Positions 7,195-17,178 of a stretch of DNA of 64,000 nucleotides are shown here, in pieces. The notes under the pieces are model-generated. The model did no database searches. It saw only the letters and a program-made list of their open reading frames with translations, and had not been told where the DNA came from. Made by a program: the position numbers and the translations under genes. Numbering within the stretch: the first letter of the stretch is position 1; every line of letters begins with the position of its first letter. The DNA is from Vibrio rhodolitus (lineage in GTDB: Bacteria; Pseudomonadota; Gammaproteobacteria; Enterobacterales; Vibrionaceae). The stretch spans positions 62,001-126,000 of the forward strand of contig NZ_QLYZ01000001.1 of the NCBI RefSeq assembly GCF_003350325.1, in the 5' to 3' direction.

Positions 7195-9276
7195 TTGTCG
7201 ATTATATTCGGTCAGTACCTTGCTAAATTTTCTAAGTTGATGGCAGATCAACTGCAAGCGATTCGTGAGAGCTTGCTGTGGATTCTTCCATGCTTAATGA
7301 TCATCTCACTTACGCTCTTTGTTGCTTCACTTGGCGAGTTTCTATTTGGTAAAAATGAGCCTTGGGTTCAAACGGTTTTTGAGCTCTATTACTTCGTTAA
7401 TGATCTGTTTCCCATTCTACTGACTGCAGCACTTTCGTATATTTTGGCGATGCGATGGCGCTTGCCACGCCCCCCGATTGCGCTGGTTTTAATCGTTTAT
7501 CTTTCTCTTTTTAATCAGCTTTTTAGTGTCACTGGCAGCACAGTGGTGTTTGAACTGCTGATCTCGATTATCACTCCTTTGTATGCAGTTCCACTGATTG
7601 CTCAAATCTACAGTTTGTCTTGGGTTAAGTTTGTCACCAACAATCATCTTGGTCGCATCGTTAAAGAATCGCTTAACTTAATATTACCTTGTATCTTGGT
7701 CGGTCTAGTGGTGTTGTCGGTTAATGCGACAATCATCCTTATGATTGAGTCGAGCCAGATCTTAACCTTATTTGAGATTGATTATCGCAGCTCGCCAATC
7801 GAGTTCGGCGCTATTTTCGCCATGGTAAACTCGTTATTCTGGTTCTTAGGTATCCACGGCTACTATGCGCTCTTGCCGCTGGTGGATGTGTTGCAAAACG
7901 CTGTCGACATTGCTCAACTGGAAATGGCAAGCATTGGCACCACAGACCATTTCCTCAATCACTCCTTTATGGCGGTTTTCACCTTTGTTGGTGGTGCTGG
8001 CGCTACTCTAGGGCTGGTAGTCGCGTTACTACTGTTTAGTAATAACCGTGCCTATCGTTTGATTGCGCTCGCGAGCCTGCCTTTAGGGATGCTCAACATC
8101 AACGAAGTATTGCTGTTTGGCTTGCCGATTATCTTCAACCCGCGTTTATTTCTACCGTTTTTGCTCGCGCCTGTAGCCAATACCGTGGTTGCGTATTTTG
8201 TCGTCGGAAACGGTTGGGTTTCGGTCCCAGTTACGGGCATGCCGTTTAGCAGTCCGGTCTTTGTTAATGCTTGGATCGTGACACAAGGGGATATGAATGC
8301 TGCGCTATTGCAGCTGTTCAATATTGGTCTTTCTTGTTTGGTTTATACGCCATTTGTGCTTTTTCTTAATCGCAGCACTGGAGATAAAACGATTCTGTTT
8401 TCCTCTTTGGATACCACGTATTCGCGCCGAGCGGAGGAAGCACATACCTTGAGTGACGATAAGGTTGGGCAGTTGGTTAATGCGCAAAAACAGCAAGATG
8501 ATCTCGAACTGACACTGCATGCCTTTAGTGAAAAAGAGTTTTGTATGGAGTATCAGCCGCAAGTTTGCCGAGTGTCAGGGCAAGTGATTGGCTGTGAGGC
8601 ACTGATACGCTCGATGGATAAGCAGGGCAACTTGCACTATCCAGGCAGCTTTTTACCGGCGTTTGAACAAGCGGGGTTGATGAAAGACATTGACCGCTGG
8701 GCGGTGATCCAAGTGGTGCATGATTTGAAGATTGCCATAGCGGAGGGCTGGGCAATCCCCACTAGTGTTAACTTAACGCCTGAAACTATTCTCGACCGAG
8801 AATTGATGAGCCAAATTGCTGCTTATGTCAGTCGAGTTGGTGAGTATGTCCATATTGAAATCACTGAAGAGTCGTTGTTAAAAGATTACGAAGTAGTCGC
8901 ATCTTCGCTGCATGAGCTACATAAAGTTGGTGCGAAAATTTACATCGATGACTTTGGTTCGGGCTTTTCTTCGTTAAGTTATTTGACTCGTTTTGAGGTG
9001 GACGCGATAAAAATTGATCGTAGTTTTATTCACACGCTTGAAAGCGTCAAAGGGCAAAAAGTCTTTAATGGCTTGATTAGTGTGGCGCAAGATCTCGATT
9101 TGGCGGTGGTTGTGGAGGGCGTTGAGACAGAAGCGCAGCTAGAATGCATTCCGCTGCGCAATCATCTATCGATTCAGGGCTGGTATTACAGTAAATCTAT
9201 CCCTATGTCTCAATTAAAGCGCTATGTTGCCACACACAATAAATCCACTATGAGTATAGAGCTAGAACAGACCTAA
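7195..9276 (+). CDS. PTS EIIC-like membrane domain fused to a c-di-GMP phosphodiesterase (EAL)
   Basis: A 693-residue fusion. Residues 1-410 are a PTS EIIC-type permease domain of the lactose/cellobiose kind with about ten hydrophobic segments. Residues 440-685 are an EAL domain. All residues usually needed for c-di-GMP hydrolysis are visible: EALIR, N in VNLTP, E in EITEES, DDFGSG, K in AIKIDRSF, E in VEGVE and Q in IQGWYYSKS. No EIIA or EIIB is encoded nearby, so the EIIC part probably acts as a sugar or PTS-state sensor rather than a full transporter. The start is a TTG with GGATG about ten bases upstream. The 3' end overlaps the convergent polB end by 15 bases. Confidence 0.85.
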   Translation: MSIIFGQYLAKFSKLMADQLQAIRESLLWILPCLMIISLTLFVASLGEFLFGKNEPWVQTVFELYYFVNDLFPILLTAALSYILAMRWRLPRPPIALVLIVYLSLFNQLFSVTGSTVVFELLISIITPLYAVPLIAQIYSLSWVKFVTNNHLGRIVKESLNLILPCILVGLVVLSVNATIILMIESSQILTLFEIDYRSSPIEFGAIFAMVNSLFWFLGIHGYYALLPLVDVLQNAVDIAQLEMASIGTTDHFLNHSFMAVFTFVGGAGATLGLVVALLLFSNNRAYRLIALASLPLGMLNINEVLLFGLPIIFNPRLFLPFLLAPVANTVVAYFVVGNGWVSVPVTGMPFSSPVFVNAWIVTQGDMNAALLQLFNIGLSCLVYTPFVLFLNRSTGDKTILFSSLDTTYSRRAEEAHTLSDDKVGQLVNAQKQQDDLELTLHAFSEKEFCMEYQPQVCRVSGQVIGCEALIRSMDKQGNLHYPGSFLPAFEQAGLMKDIDRWAVIQVVHDLKIAIAEGWAIPTSVNLTPETILDRELMSQIAAYVSRVGEYVHIEITEESLLKDYEVVASSLHELHKVGAKIYIDDFGSGFSSLSYLTRFEVDAIKIDRSFIHTLESVKGQKVFNGLISVAQDLDLAVVVEGVETEAQLECIPLRNHLSIQGWYYSKSIPMSQLKRYVATHNKSTMSIELEQT

Positions 9277-11625
9277 TTGAGGCTCACTCAAGGTTTTGAA
9301 ATCCAAACCTATAAACGGCAAAATGGCTTCAGCAACGGGTTTGAGCTGCTTATCAATGTAGTGTTGATAGTCGATGCCGCTCTTCAGGTATTCTTTGGGT
9401 TCTGGACCATTTAGCGTGATCAAGTATTCAATGTGTCCGCGGTTTTGATATTGCAACGGGCGACCCAAACTTTGATTGATCTCATCGGCTAAGCGCGCCG
9501 CTCTCACTTGTGGCGGCACATTTTTCTGGTATTCGCTTAGCTTGCGTCGCAGTCTTTTTTGGTAAACGAGGCGTTCGTCGTATCGCCCTGCTAACGTATC
9601 TTCGACAAATTGGCGAACATAACTCGCCGGATCTTCACCGTGAAAAACCAATGTGTAGAGCTGCTGCTGAAACGACTGTGCCAGTGGTGTCCAATCGGTA
9701 CGCGCGCTTTCTAATCCTTTGAAAATGATCCGCTCACTCTCGCCTTCGCCAATTAACCCGGCGTAGCGCTTTTTCGACCCGGTTTCTTGACCGCGAATGG
9801 TTGGCATCAGGAACTTTTTATAGTGGGTTTCATACTCAAGCTCTAACATCGACTCAAGCGCGTACTCTTGACGAAGATGGGTTTGCCACCATTGATTAAT
9901 GTAGCCGACCAGCTCATGCCCAACTTTATCCGCTTCAGCTTGCGAGAGCTGTCCATTTAGGGAAACGAAGGTTGAGTCAGTGTCACCATAGATAACTTGG
10001 AAACCGCGCTCTTCAATCAAGGCTTTGGTCTGTTTCATGATTTCGTGCCCGCGCATCGTGATGCTTGAGGCAAGTCGCGTATCAAAAAAACGACACCCTG
10101 ATGAGCCTAGCACGCCATAAAACGAGTTCATGATGATCTTTATCGCTTGTGAGAAGGCTTTTTCGTTGTTGCGTTTGGCAATATCGCGCGCAGCCCAAAG
10201 CGTTTCAATCATTTGCGGTAAAAAGTGTTGTGTGCGATGGAATTGTCCACCACGAAAACCCGCGACGGCTTGGTTTTCGCCAATGCCAATCTCAAGTTTT
10301 AGCCCTTCAATCAGCCCCATTGGGTCAATCAGAAAAGAGCGAATGATTGAGGGGTAGAGGCTTTTAAAATCCAGTACCAGCACCGAGTCGTACAAGTTAG
10401 GAATCGAATCCATCACATAGCCGCCAGGGCTGGCTAGCCAGTTTTCTGGATGAAGATTTGGCGCAACATACCCAGCGCGGTGCAATTGAGGTAGATAGAG
10501 GTTCGTAAACGCCGCCACTGAGCCGCCAACGCGGTCGAGCTCAACCCCGGTTAGCTTAGCGCGCTCGATAGCAAACTCGATCAAGTGTGTGTGTGCAAAT
10601 ATGCGATTTACCAGCACGCAATCTTGCAAGTTGTAGCGGGCGAGGGCAGTTTTATCATTACGGAACATATGGTTTATTTCAGCCATACGGTCATGAACGT
10701 TATTTATCTGTTTACCTTCGCCAAGCAATTCACGAGATACTGATTCTAGTGACCAACTGCGGAAATGATAGGTGGCGGTCTTGAGTGTATCGATCCCATC
10801 CATCACCACTCGCCCAGGGATAGAGATAAAGGCTTGCTGGGTGGTGTTGGAGGTGCGAAAGAAACTGGCTTGATTCGCGCGACCTATCAGCAGTTTTAAC
10901 TTGTGCCATTCTGCCCGTTTATGCAGTAGGCGGAAATCAAAATCGATCACGTTCCAGCCAATCACCACATCAGGATCGAATTGGTTAAACCACGCGATTA
11001 AGGCTTCGAGTAGCGCTTTTTCATCGCTGACCCATTCAATGGTCGTTTCACTTGGCTCGGGAGAGCCAATCATGATCACTCGGCTATCCATTGGGCTATC
11101 AAGACCAATAGAGTAAAGAATCCCTTTTTCAGAACACTCGATATCAAGTGACACAATTTTTAACTGTGGCGTGTAATCGGATTTACGGCACTTTACTTGT
11201 GTCGCCGAGAGGTAGTTTGTCTTTGCCTTAAAGTTACCCGTGTATTCAATCCCACCTTGAATGAAACGTTCCATTAAGTATCGGTCGGCAAGGCGAATGT
11301 CATCTTCATAACGCGTGATGTCATGTTGTTCTAACAGAGAGGATAGACGCTGAGCTTCTTTGATGCTGGTGCAATAACACGCCGATAGAGGCGATTGATC
11401 AAAGTGCTTCAGTGGCAGGTTTTTTATCTCACACGGAATACCCTGTTGAGCTGCGACTTGTTGCGTCTGGTGCTGATGTTGTTGCTCAATAAAAAAGACG
11501 GGTTTTTCTCCATCGATCAGCAATTGAGTTGGACCATTGTCTCCAGTGACCCACAATTCGATCTGCGTTTTACCAAATACGTCGCGAGATTGTCGGGTAA
11601 GTAAAAACCCTTGCTGAATCGTCAA
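9262..11625 (-). CDS. polB: DNA polymerase II (family B)
   Basis: A 787-residue family B polymerase with proofreading exonuclease, used in lesion bypass and restart. The exonuclease Exo I motif appears as SLDIECSEKG, followed by polymerase motif A (DFKSLYPSIIRSFLIDP), motif B (KIIMNSFYGVLG) and motif C (YGDTDST). Length matches E. coli PolB (783). The start is TTG with AGGAT upstream. E. coli polB is SOS-controlled, but I saw no good CTGT-N8-ACAG LexA box in the 170 bases before this gene. Confidence 0.96.
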   Translation of the reverse strand: MTIQQGFLLTRQSRDVFGKTQIELWVTGDNGPTQLLIDGEKPVFFIEQQHQHQTQQVAAQQGIPCEIKNLPLKHFDQSPLSACYCTSIKEAQRLSSLLEQHDITRYEDDIRLADRYLMERFIQGGIEYTGNFKAKTNYLSATQVKCRKSDYTPQLKIVSLDIECSEKGILYSIGLDSPMDSRVIMIGSPEPSETTIEWVSDEKALLEALIAWFNQFDPDVVIGWNVIDFDFRLLHKRAEWHKLKLLIGRANQASFFRTSNTTQQAFISIPGRVVMDGIDTLKTATYHFRSWSLESVSRELLGEGKQINNVHDRMAEINHMFRNDKTALARYNLQDCVLVNRIFAHTHLIEFAIERAKLTGVELDRVGGSVAAFTNLYLPQLHRAGYVAPNLHPENWLASPGGYVMDSIPNLYDSVLVLDFKSLYPSIIRSFLIDPMGLIEGLKLEIGIGENQAVAGFRGGQFHRTQHFLPQMIETLWAARDIAKRNNEKAFSQAIKIIMNSFYGVLGSSGCRFFDTRLASSITMRGHEIMKQTKALIEERGFQVIYGDTDSTFVSLNGQLSQAEADKVGHELVGYINQWWQTHLRQEYALESMLELEYETHYKKFLMPTIRGQETGSKKRYAGLIGEGESERIIFKGLESARTDWTPLAQSFQQQLYTLVFHGEDPASYVRQFVEDTLAGRYDERLVYQKRLRRKLSEYQKNVPPQVRAARLADEINQSLGRPLQYQNRGHIEYLITLNGPEPKEYLKSGIDYQHYIDKQLKPVAEAILPFIGLDFKTLSEPQLGLF

Positions 11626-11694
11626 AGAAAAATCCTGTGCTGATATGGAGTGGAAGATCTGGCAGTGTTGCTCGTACGAGTTTTAAACGGGTGT

Positions 11695-11716
11695 AAAAAA
11701 GGGCGACTGCTCGCCC
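11695..11716 (-). terminator. Terminator after the DUF4105 gene
   Basis: The reverse strand reads GGGCGA-GCAG-TCGCCC followed by T6. It lies between the end of the DUF4105 gene and the start of polB. Confidence 0.8.
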
Positions 11717-11795
11717 TAGTATATACTGGTTGTGCCAAGATGCAGAGTGCGATGGCTGATAAATTGGCTTGGAGGGTATGACTCGTAAGTACAGC

Positions 11796-13649
11796 CTAGA
11801 AGTATAAGTAAGCGTTTAGTTTGCCAGACACTTCTTCTTCACCCCAATGCAAATAGCTTACTTCACTGCGCAGAGCAAAGTTGCGATCGATTTGCCAGTG
11901 CCAACTAGCGGTTGCTTTGGCGTTTTGCTCGGCGTCACTGTCAACAAGGGCTAAATACTGTCCTTGGATACCGACGCGATGATGTTGAGCAATTTGATAA
12001 ATCAGACCTGCTTCAACACCTCCACCAATGGTTGCATCATAGTCGGTTAGTTCACCCCCGCTGACTTCTGCTGAGAGTAAGCCGTAAAAATGCAGTGACT
12101 CTGCATCACCCCAAGCTTTACCATAGCCACCTTGTCCAAACCAACGACTTTGTAGTTTACCTTCATTTGGCATGCGGTCGTAACCAATACGGGCATTCCA
12201 CGCCAAGCTATCAAAAACCCGATTGCTTGGTGCCAGTGCCATGGCATCAATGAAGTAGAAGCGATCTAGACGCGAGGTACCTTGCTCATCGACGCTAAGC
12301 TGTGTATCTAAAAAGCTGATTTTGGCGCCAGGAATAAAACCTTGTTGTGAGTCGAGCAAATCGTGATAGGCAATCCGACCTTCAAAGGTCATCATCGAGC
12401 CATAAGTATCACTGTACTGATAGCCAAGACCAGCCCTCGCAGAGGCGTGCCCTTTTTCTGGTGATATCTGCGGGGTAGGGACTTCACTAAACGGTGAGTC
12501 GACCTTAATACGGCTACGCTGATAAAGCAGTTCGGTCAGTCGTTTGGCGGTTGGATCTCGCTCTAATCCGAGATCATACAACTCGAAATTAAGCCACTCA
12601 TACGCAAATTCAAGGATTGCCGCTCGTTCTTCTTCGCTGTATTGCTCATCGGTTGGGAATTCACCTTGCTTGGCGCGAACCGCAGCGTCAAACAGCTCAG
12701 GATCGATTTCGTTGGCTTGATGTAAAAGGCGCGTACCAAATGACTCTCGATACGCGGGTCTCTCAAGCAAATCGGCATTGTTCAACGCTTCTACCGTGTC
12801 AGACGGAATAGCATGCAGCGGAAACTGGTTGATGAGCTGTAAGTCGTCCCGCGCAAGCTCGAGCAAAGCGAGCAGTTGGTATGAGCAGTTTTCATCAAGA
12901 AAATAGTAATCAAACTCTGCGCGTTGCATCTCCCAAAGGTGCAATAGAATACGCTCAACTTCTTGCTCGTTGAGTTTGAGTTTGTATTCCCAAATATCAC
13001 GCGATTCGATGTCATTATATTCTCGCACTTTGCGATAGTAAGGCATCACGGTGAAACGACCTGGATAGCTTCCGACTAACCCTTTGATGGCGTACAGAGC
13101 GGCGTTATCTTGCGTTTGAGGCTCGGCAGCAAAGTTGATTGCAAAGGCTACCAACTCCTTGTGGCGGGTTTGATCTTTGGCGTCGATGCGAAGTAAGGTA
13201 TGACCAAACATCGACGAAGGGTTGTTCATAAATGCTGTTGGGAAAACCAAAGTCATTCCCTGCGGGTCAAGCACTTCACGCCATGTCTCAAGCTCAGGGC
13301 AGTTAAGCTCCGCTTGTTTCCCTTGCTTGGCTTCTAGCCAAGTGTAGCGTGCAGGATATTCACACTGCTTTTGTAAAGCGACAGACGGGTCTGAATGATA
13401 GAGTGCATCAATTGTGGCTTGCAGCTCTTTTTCAGGCGAGCGGGCACCTTGAGGAGAAAGGTAGAACTCTTCACTGTCTACCGTGCCTTTATAGCCGGAA
13501 AAAGATGTTGGAATGTAGTGTCCTAGCTTGAGCCAGTATGGATCTTGCGCGAGGGTTTCAATATCAAAAGAGGTGGCTGCAAAAGTGGACGAGGTCGCAC
13601 TTAGCCCGCATCCAGCGAGCAGCACTTTAGAAATCAGAGAATGTTTCAT
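11796..13649 (-). CDS. DUF4105 (Lnb N-terminal type) periplasmic protein with C-terminal beta-barrel
   Basis: A 617-residue envelope protein. A signal peptide ends near residue 24. Residues about 110-270 form a DUF4105/Lnb-type domain with a putative catalytic His150 (SSMFGHTLLRI) and Cys255 (FLDENCSYQLL), as in permuted papain-like NlpC/P60 relatives. In Lnb this fold transfers an acyl chain on lipoproteins; whether this protein does so is not known. From about residue 400 the sequence alternates polar and hydrophobic residues with many aromatics and ends in YLYF, as outer-membrane barrels do. An LAGC lipobox-like stretch at 11-14 is probably too close to the N-terminus to be used. It is followed by its own terminator. 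Confidence 0.75.
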   Translation of the reverse strand: MKHSLISKVLLAGCGLSATSSTFAATSFDIETLAQDPYWLKLGHYIPTSFSGYKGTVDSEEFYLSPQGARSPEKELQATIDALYHSDPSVALQKQCEYPARYTWLEAKQGKQAELNCPELETWREVLDPQGMTLVFPTAFMNNPSSMFGHTLLRIDAKDQTRHKELVAFAINFAAEPQTQDNAALYAIKGLVGSYPGRFTVMPYYRKVREYNDIESRDIWEYKLKLNEQEVERILLHLWEMQRAEFDYYFLDENCSYQLLALLELARDDLQLINQFPLHAIPSDTVEALNNADLLERPAYRESFGTRLLHQANEIDPELFDAAVRAKQGEFPTDEQYSEEERAAILEFAYEWLNFELYDLGLERDPTAKRLTELLYQRSRIKVDSPFSEVPTPQISPEKGHASARAGLGYQYSDTYGSMMTFEGRIAYHDLLDSQQGFIPGAKISFLDTQLSVDEQGTSRLDRFYFIDAMALAPSNRVFDSLAWNARIGYDRMPNEGKLQSRWFGQGGYGKAWGDAESLHFYGLLSAEVSGGELTDYDATIGGGVEAGLIYQIAQHHRVGIQGQYLALVDSDAEQNAKATASWHWQIDRNFALRSEVSYLHWGEEEVSGKLNAYLYF

Positions 13650-13733
13650 TCAGATCCGTAGAGATGTCTTGTATTTAGATAGTTGAGTATTTTGCGCTTA
13701 AGTGACAAAACACTTAACTATCTAGACAGTTAC

Positions 13734-13759
13734 AAAAAAGTGCCCATAAAGGGCACTTT
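13734..13759 (-). terminator. Terminator after the DUF3015 gene
   Basis: On the reverse strand AAGTGCCC and GGGCACTT form an 8-bp stem followed by T6, just downstream of the DUF3015 stop. Confidence 0.85.
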
Positions 13760-13778
13760 GAACTCGAGTAGAGCTGAA

Positions 13779-14264
13779 TTAGATTGCGTAACCAGCTAGT
13801 GCTGCATCTTCAGCTACTAGGTTGTTTAGGTTAGCAAATACTTCTTGAGAAGTTACGTTTTCAGATTTGAATACTTCTGCAAAGTTCTCTTGAGCTAGCG
13901 TGTTGAAAGCTGCTTTGTCAGCTTCTTGAACGCCCCATACTTCAGATAGAGTTGCTAGAGTTTCGCCTTCACCTTTAGCGATGTCGCGAGCTAGGTTATC
14001 CATGTTGCCATCGATAAATAGAGCTAGTTTCTCAGAAGATGAGATAGTGCCGTTGCCGTCACAGCCTAGAGTACCAAAAGTGATACCGAAAGTTTGGTTA
14101 CCAGAAGTACCGTTGGTAGTCGCGCCTAGTACTTTAAATACTTTGCCTGATTTACCATCGAAAATCATTGTACCTAGACCACAACCGATGTCTTGGTCAG
14201 CCATAGCAACGTTTGACAGAGGAAGAGTTGCAGCTAGAGCCGCCACTGCTAGAAGCTTTTTCAT
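13779..14264 (-). CDS. DUF3015 family secreted protein
   Basis: A 161-residue exported protein with a clear signal peptide (MKKLLAVAALAATLPLSNVAMA, cleaved before DQ). The mature part has two conserved Cys (GCGLG near the start and TLGCDGNGT) and the family pattern GTLGCDGNGTISSSEKLALFIDGNMDNLARDIAKGEGE. Function is unknown for the family. Codon use (many CTA Leu and GCT Ala) is like that of strongly expressed Vibrio genes, suggesting abundance. It is monocistronic: it has its own terminator and a divergent intergenic region upstream. Confidence 0.85.
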   Translation of the reverse strand: MKKLLAVAALAATLPLSNVAMADQDIGCGLGTMIFDGKSGKVFKVLGATTNGTSGNQTFGITFGTLGCDGNGTISSSEKLALFIDGNMDNLARDIAKGEGETLATLSEVWGVQEADKAAFNTLAQENFAEVFKSENVTSQEVFANLNNLVAEDAALAGYAI

Positions 14265-14627
14265 AATATGTCCTTAATCATTATTCAGAGCTAACATTAA
14301 CTAGTTAGCGTTGTGTATTGATAACCGTGAAATTATCAATCAGTGAAAAATAAATGAAATTGGTTTCATTTTCAATCAATGTAACAAAATAAAACACGGT
14401 GTAAGGTGAATTAGCTTATTTTGTCATCTTCGCTCATTAACCCAATGATATGAAACATATTTGTAAGCGAGTATAGATATCTGAAAATTAGTACTTGCTA
14501 AACTTTGCGTTTGCGCACATATTCGATGTGATGAAATCCCAAATTTTGGGTTAAACTAAGCAACCAAGTTGTTATCCACTGTCCTCGGTGGGTGCAGAGC
14601 CAAATAAAATAGTGTGGAGATACAAGT
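14265..14627. promoter_or_regulatory. Divergent control region between the DUF3015 gene and varA
   Basis: A 363-base region without a gene. It contains a perfect palindrome with 8-bp arms (AAATGAAA / TTTCATTT) at 14352-14371 and a smaller inverted repeat (GCTAAC / GTTAGC) at 14290-14309 in the DUF3015 leader. Either may be an operator or a leader hairpin. The upstream signals of varA lie to the right; a GTGGAGA ribosome site precedes its TTG start. Confidence 0.5.
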
Positions 14628-15272
14628 TTGATTAGTGTTTTCCTTGTAGATGATCACGAGCTGGTTCGCACAGGGATACGACGTATTATTGAAGACGTCC
14701 GTGGCATGAACGTAGCAGGGGAAGCTGTAAGCGGTGAAGACGCAGTGAAATGGTGCCGAAGCAACCATGCTGACGTTGTATTGATGGATATGAATATGCC
14801 GGGTATTGGTGGCTTAGAAGCGACCAAGAAAATCCTGCGTTTTAACCCAGATGTAAAAATCATCGTTTTAACTGTTCATACGGAAAATCCGTTTCCAACT
14901 AAAGTGATGCAAGCAGGGGCTGCCGGTTACTTAACCAAAGGTGCAGGTCCTGATGAGATGGTTAATGCAATTCGTGTGGTAAATAGCGGTCAGCGCTATA
15001 TTTCACCTGAGATTGCTCAGCAGATGGCGTTAAGTCAATTTTCACCGGCTTCGGAAAACCCTTTTGCCGATCTGTCTGAACGTGAATTGCAAATCATGAT
15101 GATGATTACCAAAGGACAGAAGGTGACTGACATTTCTGAGCAGCTCAGCCTAAGTCCTAAAACAGTGAATAGCTACCGCTACCGACTTTTTGCCAAACTT
15201 GGCATCAGTGGTGATGTAGAGCTAACTCACCTTGCTATCCGACATGGGATGCTAGATACCGAGACATTGTAG
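14628..15272 (+). CDS. varA: Response regulator VarA (UvrY/GacA)
   Basis: A 214-residue NarL/FixJ-type response regulator partnered with the VarS/BarA kinase, controlling Csr small RNAs and so CsrA. The receiver domain has the phospho-acceptor Asp54 in [10 protein letters not shown] and acidic residues DDHE near the start. The C-terminal LuxR-type HTH is seen around [43 protein letters not shown]. The start is TTG with GTGGAGA upstream, supported by the family N-terminus ([17 protein letters not shown]). It overlaps uvrC by one base (TAGTG), as in the conserved uvrY-uvrC operon of gammaproteobacteria. Confidence 0.96.
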   Translation: MISVFLVDDHELVRTGIRRIIEDVRGMNVAGEAVSGEDAVKWCRSNHADVVLMDMNMPGIGGLEATKKILRFNPDVKIIVLTVHTENPFPTKVMQAGAAGYLTKGAGPDEMVNAIRVVNSGQRYISPEIAQQMALSQFSPASENPFADLSERELQIMMMITKGQKVTDISEQLSLSPKTVNSYRYRLFAKLGISGDVELTHLAIRHGMLDTETL

Positions 15273-17104
15273 TGAGCTCTTCCTTCGACTCGGTCTCTTT
15301 CTTAAAGACTGTAACTAACCAACCCGGCGTTTATCGTATGTATAACGCCGAGGCGGTGGTTATTTATGTCGGTAAAGCAAAAGATCTAAAGAAACGCCTT
15401 TCCAGCTACTTCCGTAAGCAGGTCGATAGCGAAAAAACGCGCGCCTTGGTTAGTCATATAGCCAAAATTGACGTCACAGTGACTCATACTGAGACGGAAG
15501 CGTTGATCCTCGAGCACAATTACATTAAGCAGTATTTGCCGAAATACAATGTGTTGCTGCGCGATGACAAATCCTATCCTTATATTTTTATCAGTGCGCA
15601 TAAGCATCCGCGTGTTTCGATGCATCGTGGTGCCAAAAAACGCAAAGGTGAGTACTTCGGTCCGTATCCCGACTCTGGTGCGGTGCGTGAAACCTTACAT
15701 CTTATCCAAAAGATTTTCCCGGTACGCCAATGCGAAGACACGGTCTATGCCAATCGAACGCGTCCATGCTTGATGTATCAAATTGGTCGTTGCGCTGGTC
15801 CTTGTGTTAGCACGATCATCTCCGATGAAGAGTATCAAGAGCTGGTGGACTATGTACGCCTGTTCTTGCGTGGTAAAGATAAACAGGTACTGGAAACGCT
15901 CATCGCTAAAATGGAACAAGCCAGTCGTCAGCTGAAATTTGAAGACGCGGCGAAGTTTCGTGATCAAATCCAAGCAATACGCCGAGTGCAAGAGCAGCAG
16001 TTTGTCTCTGAAGACTCGATGGATGACCTCGATGTACTTGGGTTTGCACAGGAAAATGGCATCGCTTGCATCCATATCTTGATGATACGTCAAGGTAAAG
16101 TGCTTGGTAGCCGCAGTCATTTTCCTAAGATACCAAACAACACTACCAAGCAAGAAGTCTTCTACAGTTTCTTGAGTCAGTACTACCTCAGTCATAATGA
16201 AGCGAGAACAGTGCCAACTCGCATTATTCTTAACGATGGCTTACTCGACGACACAGCATCGATTCAAGAAGCTTTATCATCTATTGCTGGGCGTAAGGTG
16301 CAGTTCCACGTTAATCCAACAGGTACGCGAGCGCGCTATTTGAAGCTCTCCAATACCAATGCGCTCACCGCGATTACCACCAAGATTAACCACAAGATGA
16401 CTATCTCTCAGCGCTTCAAAGAGCTAAGAGATTTACTTGGCTTGGAAGCGATTCAACGCATGGAGTGCTTCGATATTTCCCACACGATGGGGGAGAGTAC
16501 AATTGCTTCTTGTGTGGTGTTCAACCAAGAAGGTCCAGTCAAGCAGGAGTATCGTCGTTACAATATCACCGGTATTACAGGTGGTGACGACTATGCAGCG
16601 ATGGGGCAAGCCCTTGAGCGTCGTTACTCGAAACAACTGGATGTAGAAAAGATCCCCGATATTGTTTTTATTGATGGTGGTAAAGGACAGCTTAATCGTG
16701 CCCATGAGATCATCAGCCAATACTGGGGAGATTGGCCAAAGCGCCCGCGCCTGATCGGTATTGCTAAAGGTGTCACGCGTAAGCCGGGCTTAGAAACATT
16801 GATCACTACCGAAGGGGACGAGTTTCATCTTCCAAGTGATGCGCCCGCGCTGCACTTAATGCAGCATATTCGCGATGAGAGCCATAATCATGCCATCGCC
16901 GGACATCGTGCTAAGCGAGGTAAAACTCGTCGCACGAGTGCCTTGGAGGGAATAGAAGGTGTGGGTCCTAAACGACGACAAGCCCTTTTAAAATACATGG
17001 GTGGGCTACAGGAGCTAAAACGAGCAAGTGTTGAAGAAATAGCCAAAGTGCCAGGCATTAGCCATTCTTTAGCAGAAAACATTTATCAAGCATTGAAACA
17101 ATAA
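15272..17104 (+). CDS. uvrC: UvrABC excinuclease subunit C
   Basis: A 610-residue nucleotide excision repair endonuclease that makes the dual incision. In order: the GIY-YIG domain (GVYRMYN...[18 protein letters not shown], about 18-50), a central Cys-containing segment ([13 protein letters not shown]), the UVR motif (about 205-240), the RNase H-like C-terminal nuclease ([17 protein letters not shown]) and paired helix-hairpin-helix motifs ([20 protein letters not shown]). It starts at a GTG overlapping the varA stop by one base, indicating translational coupling. Confidence 0.97.
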   Translation: MSSSFDSVSFLKTVTNQPGVYRMYNAEAVVIYVGKAKDLKKRLSSYFRKQVDSEKTRALVSHIAKIDVTVTHTETEALILEHNYIKQYLPKYNVLLRDDKSYPYIFISAHKHPRVSMHRGAKKRKGEYFGPYPDSGAVRETLHLIQKIFPVRQCEDTVYANRTRPCLMYQIGRCAGPCVSTIISDEEYQELVDYVRLFLRGKDKQVLETLIAKMEQASRQLKFEDAAKFRDQIQAIRRVQEQQFVSEDSMDDLDVLGFAQENGIACIHILMIRQGKVLGSRSHFPKIPNNTTKQEVFYSFLSQYYLSHNEARTVPTRIILNDGLLDDTASIQEALSSIAGRKVQFHVNPTGTRARYLKLSNTNALTAITTKINHKMTISQRFKELRDLLGLEAIQRMECFDISHTMGESTIASCVVFNQEGPVKQEYRRYNITGITGGDDYAAMGQALERRYSKQLDVEKIPDIVFIDGGKGQLNRAHEIISQYWGDWPKRPRLIGIAKGVTRKPGLETLITTEGDEFHLPSDAPALHLMQHIRDESHNHAIAGHRAKRGKTRRTSALEGIEGVGPKRRQALLKYMGGLQELKRASVEEIAKVPGISHSLAENIYQALKQ

Positions 17105-17178
17105 CAAAAATCCAGCACCATAAGGACCTGTTTTTAGGCAGCAAACAGCGCAATACGCAAACATAAGAGCCAATAAAT

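Noticed and set aside
11626..11795. LexA box for polB
   Set aside because: The best candidate (CTGT near 11635) lacks the matching ACAG half; no CTGT-N8-ACAG was found.
13608..13619. Lipobox LAGC in the DUF4105 protein
   Set aside because: The Cys would be at residue 14 with a Lys at 8, leaving too short a hydrophobic core; a normal signal peptidase site near residue 24 is more likely.
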